A stretch of 64,000 nucleotides of DNA from Myxococcales bacterium (GTDB lineage Bacteria > Myxococcota_A > Polyangia > Haliangiales > Haliangiaceae): assembly GCA_016720595.1 (NCBI GenBank), contig JADKKI010000021.1, positions 124,001 to 188,000 on the forward strand, read 5' to 3'. This document shows positions 10,101 to 17,765 of the stretch, in pieces. A program made the position numbers and the translations under genes. The notes beneath the pieces were generated by a model. That model was not told where the DNA came from. It did not search any database and saw nothing but the letters and a program-made list of their open reading frames with translations. Position 1 is the first letter of the stretch, and every line of letters begins with the position of its first letter.

Positions 10101-10660
10101 ACGGCTCGATGACGTGCACGCGGTGCAAGGCCGATTGCACGGGCAACGAGACGATGCCCACCGTCTCGTACTGTGGTGACCTCGCCGTGCAGGGCGCGTT
10201 CGGCGAGCAGTGCGATGGCTCGACCGCGGCGACCTGCAATGTGCTGGCGCCCGGTACCACGGGCACCGTGACGTGCGATGCGGCCTGTCACTTCAACACC
10301 ACGGGCTGTACGCCGCCGGCGGCGAGCTGCGGCAACAGCGTGATCGAGAGCGGCGAGCAGTGCGACGGCGCGATGCTCGCAGGGTTCATGTGCACGAACT
10401 TCGGGTTCACCGGCGGCACGCTGGCCTGCAAGCCGGCAGGCGTTGGCGGCTGCACGTTCAACTTCGCGGCGTGTACGTCTCCGCCGCCCGCGGCGACCTG
10501 CGTCGACTCGATCCAGAATCAGGGCGAGTCGGCGGTCGATTGCGGTGGCAACGTCGCGACCAACGGCTGTCAGCGCTGCGCCGCAGGGTTGACGTGTGGC
10601 GCCGGAACTGACTGCGTCTCGGGTTCGTGTGGTGTCGGCGCTGCTGGCATCTGCGACTGA
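7152..10660 (+). CDS. Giant Cys-rich repeat lipoprotein (DUF4215-like), interrupted by two frameshifts
   Basis: The gene starts at 7152 with AGGAG just upstream and a lipoprotein signal peptide ending in the lipobox LTGC. It then encodes 29 repeats of the type [16 protein letters not shown], the Myxococcus cysteine-rich repeat, each with several Cys likely to form disulfides outside the cytoplasm. The reading frame shifts +1 near 7710 (repeat 4 to 5) and +1 again near 7872 (repeat 6). Repeats continue cleanly in the new frame each time, so one protein of about 1168 residues was intended. Removing one base at each site restores it. Downstream of the second shift the frame stays open for about 930 codons, so any mutation is recent or is a sequence error. 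There is no MYXO-CTERM sorting tail. It is the third gene of the kinase operon and probably a surface protein. Confidence 0.8.
7326..10370 (+). repeat. Array of 29 degenerate Cys-rich coding repeats
   Basis: About 29 units of 75-130 bases, each starting TGCGGCAA or TGCGGCGA and containing GAGCAGTGCGA-like segments. Units diverge in length and insertions towards the 3' end. The repeats are in the coding sense and explain the very long spurious open frame on the opposite strand. Confidence 0.85.
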
Positions 10661-10707
10661 GCGGTCCGAGCCTGCGGCGCAGCAATCGCTGCGTCGCAGC
10701 GCTGTGG

Positions 10708-10713
10708 TATAGC
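10708..10713 (+). promoter_or_regulatory. -10 hexamer of a probable leaderless promoter
   Basis: TATAGC ends 7 bases before the ATG at 10721; no Shine-Dalgarno sequence is present. Fits the TANNNT pattern seen before many genes here. Confidence 0.45.
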
Positions 10714-10720
10714 GGCGGCC

Positions 10721-11488
10721 ATGCAGCTCTCCGCTCTCAAGATCATCGTCACCGGCGCAGCCCAGGGTATGGGCGCGCACTTCGCTCGCCGCCTCGCCGA
10801 GGCCGGTGCTCAGGTCGCCGCCGGCGACGTCATGGAGGAGGGCCTCGCGACCCTCGCCGAGACGACGAAGGGGCTGCCCGGTCGTGTCCACACCCGGAAG
10901 CTCGACGTCGCGAACGAGGCCGAGGTCGGCGCGTTCGTCGAGTGGGCGCACGGCGCGATGGGGGGCCTCAACGGCCTCATCAACAACGCCGGCATCCTCC
11001 GCGATGGCCTGCTGGTCAAGAAGGACAAGACCACCGGCGAGATCACCAAGCTCACGAAGGACAAGTGGGACGCGGTGCTCGCGGTCAACCTGACGGGCGC
11101 CACGTTCATGGTCCGCGACACCGTCGCCAAGATGGTGGCGAGTGAGCAGAAGCCGGGCGTGATCGTCAACATGTCGTCGATCGCGCGCCACGGTAACCGC
11201 GGCCAGTCGAACTACACCTCGGCCAAGGCCGCGCTCGCCGCGAACACGGTGACCTGGTCGCGCGAGTTCGGTGCGTTCGGCATCCGCGTCGGCGCCGTGG
11301 CGCCCGGGATGATCGAGACCCCGATGACGCAGGGCATGAACCAGAAGGCGCGCGATGCGCTGGTCGCCAACATCCCGGTCGGCCGCATCGGCATGCCGGA
11401 GGACATCTGGCTCGCGGTGAAGTTCGTGCTCGAGTGCGAGTACTTCAACGGCCGGACGATCGACGTCGACGGCGGACTCTCGATGTGA
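10721..11488 (+). CDS. Short-chain dehydrogenase/reductase, FabG-like
   Basis: 255-residue cytoplasmic NAD(P)-dependent oxidoreductase. It has the Rossmann glycine motif GAAQGMG near residue 12, NNAG near 89, the catalytic Ser in NMSS (about 152-153) and the Y165-x3-K169 pair, all intact. Length and motifs fit the classical SDR family, closest in feel to 3-oxoacyl-ACP reductases and 3-hydroxyacyl-CoA dehydrogenases; the actual substrate cannot be read from sequence. A short insertion (KKDKTTGEITKLTK) before the active site is typical of some acetoacetyl/3-oxoacyl reductases. Its stop overlaps the start of the following lipoprotein gene, so the two are translationally coupled. Confidence 0.85.
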   Translation: MQLSALKIIVTGAAQGMGAHFARRLAEAGAQVAAGDVMEEGLATLAETTKGLPGRVHTRKLDVANEAEVGAFVEWAHGAMGGLNGLINNAGILRDGLLVKKDKTTGEITKLTKDKWDAVLAVNLTGATFMVRDTVAKMVASEQKPGVIVNMSSIARHGNRGQSNYTSAKAALAANTVTWSREFGAFGIRVGAVAPGMIETPMTQGMNQKARDALVANIPVGRIGMPEDIWLAVKFVLECEYFNGRTIDVDGGLSM

Positions 11489-11931
11489 GGCTGCGCGGGC
11501 CCCGAATCACGCTGTTCACGCTGCTCACGCTGTTCACGCTGCTGAGTGCGTGTGGCAAGCCGCCACCGCGACCGACGGATATCACCACGATCCCCACCAA
11601 CGCACCCGATGCGGCGGTCGCGCCGGTCGAGGTGGGCCCCAAGGTGGCGGCCGGGAGCTGGAAGGTCGGGCCCGGCGAGTTCCCGGTGCCGAGCGATGCC
11701 GACGAGGGCACGCAGATGATGCACGACGACATCACGTTCTCGATCCCGCGCACGCGGGACGAGATCTACGAGCAGCTCCTCGCGAAGCTCAAGACGGATG
11801 GCTTCATCGTCGATGACGAGAAGTTCATCATGGGCGGGCACCGGATGAACATCCACCACGGCCCGCAGAGCTACTACGTCAGCGTCACCGAGAACGGCGA
11901 GACCACGCTGATGACGATCACCGTCAAGTAG
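11485..11931 (+). CDS. Small lipoprotein of unknown function
   Basis: 148 residues from the GTG at 11485, which overlaps the SDR stop codon (GTGA). This start gives a clean lipoprotein signal peptide: basic MRLRGPR, a repeated hydrophobic core (TLFTLL), then lipobox LSAC. An earlier in-frame start would put a long Arg-rich stretch before it and is unlikely. After a Pro/Thr-rich linker there is a compact alpha/beta domain of about 90 residues with no family I recognise. The dangling coupling to an oxidoreductase gene is probably transcriptional convenience rather than shared function. Confidence 0.75.
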   Translation: MRLRGPRITLFTLLTLFTLLSACGKPPPRPTDITTIPTNAPDAAVAPVEVGPKVAAGSWKVGPGEFPVPSDADEGTQMMHDDITFSIPRTRDEIYEQLLAKLKTDGFIVDDEKFIMGGHRMNIHHGPQSYYVSVTENGETTLMTITVK

Positions 11932-11943
11932 CGCGCGAACCGG

Positions 11944-12417
11944 CTACTGGATCGTGAACGCGACGGTGCCGATCGGCGCGCCGTCGGCGGTCTGCACCTC
12001 GACCTCCCACGCGCCCGCCTTGGGGATCGTGCGCCGGGACTGCGTGGACCACCGCTTCGATCCGACGTTGAGCGTGGCGGTCCACGCCACCTGACCATCG
12101 CGCTTCCACACGTGCTTCACCGAGCCCTCGGCGCCGAGCACGCGAGACCACACCCAGACCGTGGTGCCGGCCGGGAACGTCGCCGCCTCGCCCACCACCT
12201 CGCGCTTCTCGACGCCCGTGCCCGCCTTGACCTCCGCCGACACGCCTTCGGCTGGCTTCGGTGCGTCCTTGGGCGGCGCCTTGGGCGTGACCGGCTTGGG
12301 GGCATCGGGGTTGGGCTGGCTCGGCGCGGGCGGCGCCGGCTTGGCCTCCTCGGCCACGGCCACGCTCGACATCGCCAGACACAGGCCCGAGATCATCAAC
12401 CAACGAGTGGATCGCAT
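11944..12417 (-). CDS. Exported protein with Lys/Pro-rich linker and DUF2914 domain
   Basis: 157 residues. Signal peptide ending SVAVAEE, then a low-complexity Pro/Lys/Ala linker (about 25-60), then a C-terminal domain matching DUF2914 in its fixed features: VKHVWKRDGQV, the Trp-Ser-x-x-S segment around RWSTQS, and the closing GAWEVEV...GTVAF. DUF2914 is a beta-rich extracytoplasmic domain of unknown role. The ATG at 12417 has a strong ribosome site (GGAGG, in GGAGGAGCTCC). Genes on either side are on opposite strand or far, so it is probably monocistronic. Confidence 0.75.
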   Translation of the reverse strand: MRSTRWLMISGLCLAMSSVAVAEEAKPAPPAPSQPNPDAPKPVTPKAPPKDAPKPAEGVSAEVKAGTGVEKREVVGEAATFPAGTTVWVWSRVLGAEGSVKHVWKRDGQVAWTATLNVGSKRWSTQSRRTIPKAGAWEVEVQTADGAPIGTVAFTIQ

Positions 12418-12488
12418 AGGAGCTCCTCCGAGGGGGTGTTGCGCGGCCGACGTCGCCGCCGTCCCATCAACGCCGGAAACGTACACGG

Positions 12489-13919
12489 CTATTCGCGTGC
12501 GATCAGGCGCGCAAGCGTGCGGATTCCATCCGCCACGCGGTCCGACCATGGCGTGCCCGCCGAGATCCGGATGAAGTTGGCGAATCTCTGCCGCGCCGAG
12601 AATAACGGGCCCGGAGCGATCACGATGCGCCGCCGCAGCGCCTGCTCGTGCAGCGCGAGCGCATCCACCCCTGGTGGCAACTCGACCCACAGGACGAAGC
12701 CGCCCCGTGGCGAGGACACGCGCGTGCCTTCGGGGAACTGCGTCGCGATCGCCTCGCGATAGCGCTCGACGTTGCCGGCCACTGCGGAGCGCAGCCGGCG
12801 CAGGTGGCGATCGTAGCCACCCGAGGCGAGGAACTCTGCCACCGCCATCCCGAGGAGCGTGGGGCACGCGAGGGACTGGCTGTACTTGATCCGGACGATC
12901 TGATCGTGCCAGCGACCACCCGCGATCCAACCCACGCGATACCCCGGCGCGAGCGTCTTGGAGACGGAGCTGACGAGGACGACGTGGCTGTCCTCGCTCG
13001 GGCCGGCGAACGCTCGAAGCGGGCGCGGGTGCGAGCCATCGAACACGAGCTCGCCGTAGACGTCGTCCTCGATCACCGGGATGTCGTGCCGGCGCGTCAG
13101 CTTGACGAGTCGCTCGCGTTCGTCGTCGGGCATGATCGACCCGGTGGGATTCGAGATCGTCGGCGCCAGCATCACGGCCTGCACGCGCTGGCTGCGCAGC
13201 AGCTCCTCGAACGCGGAGACATCGAAGCCGGTGCGCGGGTGCGCCGGGATCTCGAGCGCGCGCATGCCCAGCCCCTCGATCGCCTGGAGCACGCCGAAGT
13301 ACGCCGGGGATTCGACGGCGATCACATCGCCGGGCCTGGCCACGGCGCGCAAGGCGAGCGAGAGCCCCTCGGTGGCGCCGATCGTCGTGCACAGATCGTG
13401 CTCCGTCAGCGCCACGCCGATCGCCACGGCGCGCCGCGCGATCTGTCGCCGGAGCGTGAGCAGGCCTGGCGCGCCCTCATAGCGCGCACCTACGGTGGTC
13501 ATCTCGCGCGTGACCTGCGTGATGATCCGGTTCAAGGCGGCGATCGGGAGGTACGAGGGATCGATCGTCGCGCACCCGAACGCCAGCAGCTCGGGATCGC
13601 GCATCGCCGAGAGGATCTTGGTGTACGCATCGGAGACCGTGACCCGTGAAGGCGTTGCGCACGCGCGCGGCGTTCGTGGCTCGGCGGTGAGGATCCCGCG
13701 ACGGCGGACGAAGTGACCGGACTTCGGCCGGACCTCGATCAACCCGGCGTTCTCGAGCCGCAGATAGGCCTCCAGCACCGTGGCCACGCTGACGCTGCGC
13801 TCCTCGGCGAGCCGGCGCACCGACGGCAGCCGATCTCCCGCGCGCAGCGAGCCTCGATCGATCGCCTGACCTAGCTCATCGGCGAGGTGCTCGTACAGGA
13901 ACCCACCCGTGGCGACCAT
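12489..13919 (-). CDS. MocR/GntR-type transcriptional regulator with aminotransferase domain
   Basis: 476 residues. N-terminal GntR winged helix (about 1-70; LPSVRRLAEERSVSVATV is the recognition region) joined to a fold-type I aminotransferase domain with the PLP-lysine motif SSVSKTLAPGYRVGW. These MocR proteins sense PLP or an amino compound and control a divergent gene. Here that is the EamA exporter at 14048, with four CTGTAC-type sites between them. The ATG at 13919 is preceded by TACACT at a leaderless distance; an upstream in-frame extension would cross the operator region and has no domain content. Loss of enzymatic activity is usual in this family but is not visible here. Confidence 0.85.
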   Translation of the reverse strand: MVATGGFLYEHLADELGQAIDRGSLRAGDRLPSVRRLAEERSVSVATVLEAYLRLENAGLIEVRPKSGHFVRRRGILTAEPRTPRACATPSRVTVSDAYTKILSAMRDPELLAFGCATIDPSYLPIAALNRIITQVTREMTTVGARYEGAPGLLTLRRQIARRAVAIGVALTEHDLCTTIGATEGLSLALRAVARPGDVIAVESPAYFGVLQAIEGLGMRALEIPAHPRTGFDVSAFEELLRSQRVQAVMLAPTISNPTGSIMPDDERERLVKLTRRHDIPVIEDDVYGELVFDGSHPRPLRAFAGPSEDSHVVLVSSVSKTLAPGYRVGWIAGGRWHDQIVRIKYSQSLACPTLLGMAVAEFLASGGYDRHLRRLRSAVAGNVERYREAIATQFPEGTRVSSPRGGFVLWVELPPGVDALALHEQALRRRIVIAPGPLFSARQRFANFIRISAGTPWSDRVADGIRTLARLIARE

Positions 13920-13925
13920 GAGGAG

Positions 13926-14030
13926 AGTGTACTGTTCGGCTTCTTGCCGGACCAGTACAGTTCCAGGTCGCTCGACCGGCACAGCAGATCTGTACGGGTC
14001 TGGGCTGCAAAACCGTGTATCTGTACTGTT
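13926..14030. promoter_or_regulatory. Divergent promoter/operator region with four CTGTAC-type sites
   Basis: Between the MocR gene and the exporter gene are TGTACTGT (13928-13935), its inverse CAGTACAG (13953-13960), CTGTACGG (13990-13997) and CTGTACTG (14021-14028). The first and last continue TTCG, forming direct repeats of TGTACTGTTCG. MocR regulators bind direct and inverted repeats of this kind. TACACT (minus strand, 13926-13931) is a -10 candidate 6 bases before the regulator start. Confidence 0.6.
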
Positions 14031-14047
14031 CGCGAGATGGCGTCACC

Positions 14048-14974
14048 ATGAAGGGCATGATCGCCGAGACCTCCGCGCCACCTGTCGAGACCCCGCGCAT
14101 CGACCCTCGCTTGATCGCGAGCCTCGCCGCGGTCTACCTCGTGTGGTCGTCGACGTACCTGGCGATGCGGATCGCCGTGACGGATCTGCCGCCGTTGCTG
14201 ATGGCGAGCCTGCGGTTCGTGGCCGCGGGGCTCGTGATGCTCATGATCGCGCGGCGCCGGGGTGTGAGCTGGCCCACGACTCGCGAGTGGCTGCGGGTCG
14301 CGCCGATCGGTGTCCTGCTGTTTCTCGGCGGCAATGGCTTCGTCGCGATCTCGGAGCTCAGCGTGTCCTCGGGCGGGGCCGCCGTCGTCTGCGCGATGAT
14401 GCCGCTGTGGGTGGGCGTGCTGGGCCTGGTCACGGGCGAGCGCCCTTCGCGCCGCGAGTGGTTCGCGCTCGTGCTCGGATTCATCGGCGTGGTCGTGCTG
14501 ATGGGCGGCCCCACGCTCGCCGGCGAGCCGCTGCACATCGTGCTGCTGCTGCTCGCGCCGATCTCGTGGGCCATGGGATCGCTGCTCGCGCGGAAGCTCC
14601 CGGGCACCGCGGCGAAGGACACCTTCATGCTGCCGGCGATGGAGATGCTGACCGGCGGCGTGGCGCTGTTCGTGGTGGCCGCGCTACGCGGCGAACGGAT
14701 CCCCACCGATGCGAGCACGTCGTCGTGGCTCGCTCTCGGCTACCTCTGGGTGTTCGGCTCGCTGGTGGCGTTCACGGCGTACAGCTGGCTCCTGCGCAAT
14801 GCGCGCCCCGTCGTCGCGACCAGCTACGCCTACGTCAATCCGATCCTCGCCGTGATCATGGGCGCGGCGATCTCCGGAGAGCCGCTCGGGGTCACCACGG
14901 TCGTCGCGAACGTCCTGATCATCGGTGCGATCTGGCTCGCGCTGCGTCGCCCTCGCGTGGCTGCGCGACCCTGA
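14048..14974 (+). CDS. EamA-family metabolite/drug exporter
   Basis: 308 residues with about ten membrane segments in two repeated EamA halves: first half from AVYLVWSSTYLAMRIA, second from LLLLAPISWAMGSLLAR. The family includes RhtA, YedA and similar exporters of amino acids and metabolites. Start ATG at 14048 places the first membrane segment at about residue 18. The divergent MocR regulator with shared operator repeats suggests that expression responds to an amino compound or vitamin B6 status, as in other MocR/EamA pairs. The substrate is unknown. Confidence 0.8.
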   Translation: MKGMIAETSAPPVETPRIDPRLIASLAAVYLVWSSTYLAMRIAVTDLPPLLMASLRFVAAGLVMLMIARRRGVSWPTTREWLRVAPIGVLLFLGGNGFVAISELSVSSGGAAVVCAMMPLWVGVLGLVTGERPSRREWFALVLGFIGVVVLMGGPTLAGEPLHIVLLLLAPISWAMGSLLARKLPGTAAKDTFMLPAMEMLTGGVALFVVAALRGERIPTDASTSSWLALGYLWVFGSLVAFTAYSWLLRNARPVVATSYAYVNPILAVIMGAAISGEPLGVTTVVANVLIIGAIWLALRRPRVAARP

Positions 14975-15051
14975 CGCGGCTTCGCCGGCACGGCTATGTC
15001 CCTGCGTGGCCCCAGGATCCATGCAAAGTGGCGCCTGGGGGTGGCATTGGC

Positions 15052-15057
15052 TATTCT
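15052..15057 (+). promoter_or_regulatory. -10 hexamer of a probable leaderless promoter
   Basis: TATTCT ends 7 bases before the ATG at 15065; no ribosome site between. Confidence 0.5.
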
Positions 15058-15064
15058 TTACCGG

Positions 15065-16252
15065 ATGTTCCGCCGCATCCTCGGGATCGCACTCGCCGGC
15101 GCACTGCTGGCGACCGTGCCCGCGTGCGGCGGAGGTCAGAAGCCGGCCAAGACCACGAAGGTCAAGAAGAAGGGCGCAACGAAGCGCTCGCTCCTTGCCG
15201 AGGCGCGCGACGATGCCAAGGCCGGCGAGATCGACGAGGCCGATCGAAAGTACGCGGCAGCCTTCGAGGTCGACAAGGAGTTCGACATCCTCGAGGAGCG
15301 AGTGGACTTCTTGCTCCACGCGGGCCGCGCCTCCCGTGCGCAGGAGGCCGCGAAGGCCTACTACGACGCGAACGCGACCGATCCCGCGGGCTACCGGATG
15401 TATGCGGAGACCCTGATCGTCGGCGGTAAGGGTGTCGAGGCTCTCGAGGTCGCGGACCAGATCCTGTCGATGAACGCGGAGGACGCTGCCGGCCACGAGA
15501 AGCGCGGGCGCGCCATGCTCCTCCTGGACAAGAACCAGGAGGGCGTCGACGAGCTCCGCCGCGCCGTGCAGCTCGAACCAAAGAGCGGGCAGTTCCACAT
15601 GTCGCTCGGGATCGCCTTGCACAAGCTCCGCGAGATCAACGAGGCCGCGCTCGAGTTCCGGGCCGCGCTCAAGAGCAACAGCGAGGATCCCACCGCCCAC
15701 GTCCTCCTCGGGATGGCGCTGCGCGATCAGAACGAGCTCGACGAATCCAAGCACTACCTCGACAAGGCGCTCGAGCTCGATCCCGACAACGGTCAGGCGT
15801 ACTTCGAGCTCGGCGTGCTCTACAACATGCAGGGCAAGCAGGCCGATGCGGAGGTCGCGTTCGCCAAGGCCGTGCAGAAGTCGCCGAACGAATCGCGGTT
15901 CTGGTACGCGTACGGCGAGATCTACCGGGTCCAGGAGCGGTTCGACGACGCGATCAACGCGTACCGCAAGGCCGTGGAGCTCGACCCGCCCTATCCCAAG
16001 GCGATCGCGAAGCTCGGGCTCATGCTCGTGGAGCGCAAGGACTGGGACGCCGCCGAGGCGTTCCTGACCAAGGCGATCCGCAAGGACACCAAGAACCCGG
16101 TCAACTACCTCCACCTCGGCGCGGTCTACGCCGCCCAGAAGAAGTACAAGGTCGCGATCGACAACTTCCAGACGTTCCTCGACCTCGCGCCGAAGAACGA
16201 CCCGGATCGCGCCCGCGCCAAGGAAGCGATCCAGGAGCTCAAGCGCCGCTGA
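15065..16252 (+). CDS. TPR-repeat lipoprotein
   Basis: 395 residues. The start at 15065 gives a lipoprotein signal with lipobox VPAC; the mature protein then opens with a Lys-rich segment and consists of roughly nine to ten tandem tetratricopeptide repeats to the end (for example PTAHVLLGMALRDQNELDESKHY split over residues 215-240, and AYFELGVLYNMQGKQADAEV near 250). TPR superhelices are protein-binding scaffolds; a lipid anchor puts this one in the envelope, where such proteins usually support assembly of outer-membrane or gliding/secretion machinery. No partner is identifiable nearby. Confidence 0.8.
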   Translation: MFRRILGIALAGALLATVPACGGGQKPAKTTKVKKKGATKRSLLAEARDDAKAGEIDEADRKYAAAFEVDKEFDILEERVDFLLHAGRASRAQEAAKAYYDANATDPAGYRMYAETLIVGGKGVEALEVADQILSMNAEDAAGHEKRGRAMLLLDKNQEGVDELRRAVQLEPKSGQFHMSLGIALHKLREINEAALEFRAALKSNSEDPTAHVLLGMALRDQNELDESKHYLDKALELDPDNGQAYFELGVLYNMQGKQADAEVAFAKAVQKSPNESRFWYAYGEIYRVQERFDDAINAYRKAVELDPPYPKAIAKLGLMLVERKDWDAAEAFLTKAIRKDTKNPVNYLHLGAVYAAQKKYKVAIDNFQTFLDLAPKNDPDRARAKEAIQELKRR

Positions 16253-16259
16253 GAACGCT

Positions 16260-16278
16260 AAAGGGGTCTGACCCCTTT
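16260..16278. terminator. Hairpin after the TPR gene, terminator or REP-like element
   Basis: AAAGGGG and CCCCTTT pair around TCTGA, eight bases after the TPR stop codon. A related segment, AGGGCCCTGACCCCGTTT, follows at 16291-16308. The GGGGTCTGACCCC core looks like a dispersed repeat, but only this locus is in view. Confidence 0.5.
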
Positions 16279-16316
16279 GGTTTCGGGAACAGGGCCCTGA
16301 CCCCGTTTCGCCTTCG

Positions 16317-16378
16317 CATCCGCTATCGTTGACAGGTCATCCGTTGGGAGTGTAGACATGTATCCGTTATGACGGATG
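16317..16378 (+). promoter_or_regulatory. Promoter and repeated operator of the sulfate-assimilation operon
   Basis: A perfect -35 TTGACA (16329-16334) is interleaved with three direct repeats: CATCCGCT (16317), CATCCGTT (16338) and TATCCGTT (16361), spaced 21 and 23 bases, two helix turns. The last forms an inverted repeat ATCCGT-TATG-ACGGAT (16362-16377) centred on the cysH start codon. A weak -10 lies near 16353-16358. This looks like a binding array for a repressor or activator. Confidence 0.55.
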
Positions 16379-17088
16379 CGCTGCCTCGCCGCCCCGAGAT
16401 CGAGATCGGTCCTGCCGCGGCCGCCCTCGAGGGGCAGCCGGCGCTGGAGATCCTCCGGTGGGCGAACCGCGAGCTGGGCCCGAAGCTGACCTTCGCGACG
16501 GGGTTCGGCGCCGAGGGCTGCGTGCTGATCGATCTGATCGCGCGCGCCGAGCTGCCGATCGACCTGTTCACCCTCGATACCGGGGTGCTGTTCCCCGAGA
16601 CCTATGCGCTGTGGCGCGCGCTCGAGACCAGGTATGGAGTGACGATCCGCGCGGTGCGTCCCGCGCAGACCATCGACGCACAGGCCCTGACGCACGGGCC
16701 GACGCTGTGGGAGCGCGATGCGGATCGCTGCTGCGAGCTGCGCAAGGTCGCTCCGCTGCGCGCTGCGCTCACCGGCTACGATGGCTGGATCACCGCGATC
16801 CGCCGTCAGCAGACGCCGGAGCGCGCTACCGCACGCGTGGTCGAGGCGGATCCCAGATTCGGACTCGTCAAGGTCAACCCGCTCGTCGGGTGGACGCACG
16901 ACGAGGTGTGGGCCCACGTCTACGCGAACGACGTCCCGTACAACGAGCTCCACGATCGCGGGTTCCCGTCGATCGGCTGCCAGCCCTGCACCTCCGCGGT
17001 GGCCGTCGGCGAGGACGCGCGCGCGGGCCGCTGGCGTGGCGCAGGCAAGAACGAGTGCGGCCTGCACGTGAAGGACGCCCCGCGATGA
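16369..17088 (+). CDS. cysH: Assimilatory APS (adenylyl-sulfate) reductase, CysH type
   Basis: 239 residues. It reduces adenylyl sulfate (or PAPS) to sulfite with thioredoxin electrons. The PAPS-reductase fold is clear ([30 protein letters not shown]). C121-C122 and C204-x2-C207 are the four [4Fe-4S] ligands that mark the APS-reducing bacterial/plant type, and the catalytic Cys is C230 in the closing ECGLH. All are present. Start ATG at 16369 lies inside the operator palindrome. It heads an operon with overlapping genes: its TGA overlaps the next ATG (ATGA at 17085). Confidence 0.93.
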   Translation: MTDALPRRPEIEIGPAAAALEGQPALEILRWANRELGPKLTFATGFGAEGCVLIDLIARAELPIDLFTLDTGVLFPETYALWRALETRYGVTIRAVRPAQTIDAQALTHGPTLWERDADRCCELRKVAPLRAALTGYDGWITAIRRQQTPERATARVVEADPRFGLVKVNPLVGWTHDEVWAHVYANDVPYNELHDRGFPSIGCQPCTSAVAVGEDARAGRWRGAGKNECGLHVKDAPR

Positions 17089-17764
17089 GCGAACCCACCT
17101 CGTCCTCACGATCGGCATCGGCGTCGGATTCGGCGTCGGCATCGGCATCGGCATCGGCATCGGCATCGGCATCGGCATCGGCCCCGGCTTCATCCTGTGG
17201 TTCACCGGGCCCTCGGGTGCCGGCAAGAGCACGCTCGCGAACGCGGTCGCGCGCCGGCTTGCCTCGCAGCTTCCTCTCGAGATCCTCGACGGTGACGAGG
17301 TCCGCACGCACCTCTCGAAGGGCCTCGGCTTCTCGCGCGAGGATCGCGACACCAACGTCCACCGCATCGCGTACGTCGCGCGCCTCCTGGCGAGCCACGG
17401 CGTGAGCGTGATCACCGCGACGATCTCCCCGTATGCCGAGACGCGCCGCCAGCTCCGCGAGCTCGCCGAGCAGCGCGGGATCCCGTTCATCGAGGTGTAC
17501 GCCCGTGCCCCGCTCGAGGCGCTGATCGCGCGCGATGTGAAGGGCCTGTACAAGAAGGCGCTCGCGGGCGAGGTCCCGCAGTTCACCGGCGTCTCGGACC
17601 CGTACGAAGCGCCCGAGGCGCCCGAGATCCGCGTCGAGACCGATCGCGAGGCCGTGGAGCACAGCACCGAGACCATCGTCGAGGGGCTGCGTGCGCGCGG
17701 CCTCCTGCCCGCTTCGTCCAACGCCGCGCCCACCGCGACCGCACGCCCTCACGCAGGAGCCTGA
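17085..17764 (+). CDS. cysC: Adenylyl-sulfate kinase with Ala-Ser repeat N-terminus, frameshifted
   Basis: The kinase domain is unmistakable: [12 protein letters not shown] (Walker A), [30 protein letters not shown] and the ISPYAETRR segment match APS kinase, which phosphorylates APS to PAPS. It has no ATG, GTG or TTG in its own frame ahead of the domain. The obvious start is the ATG at 17085, overlapping the cysH stop, which opens [12 protein letters not shown] and an (Ala-Ser)n tract in another frame. Adding one C to the CCCC run at about 17182-17185 joins the two into 226 residues, a little longer than usual for CysC. Either one base is missing from the sequence or the gene is broken. Confidence 0.8.
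17111..17182 (+). repeat. Hexanucleotide tandem repeat in the 5' end of cysC
   Basis: Twelve units of ATCGGC, the last seven identical (17141-17182), the first five with variants (GTCGGA, TTCGGC, GTCGGC). Read from the cysC start it encodes alternating Ser and Ala. Six-base units change length without changing frame. Confidence 0.9.
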
Positions 17765-17765
17765 G

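Noticed and set aside
7823..11191. 1122-codon minus-strand open frame opposite the Cys-rich repeats
   Set aside because: Ala/Arg/Val repeats mirror the TGCGAC repeats; no family motif, no signal, no start context.
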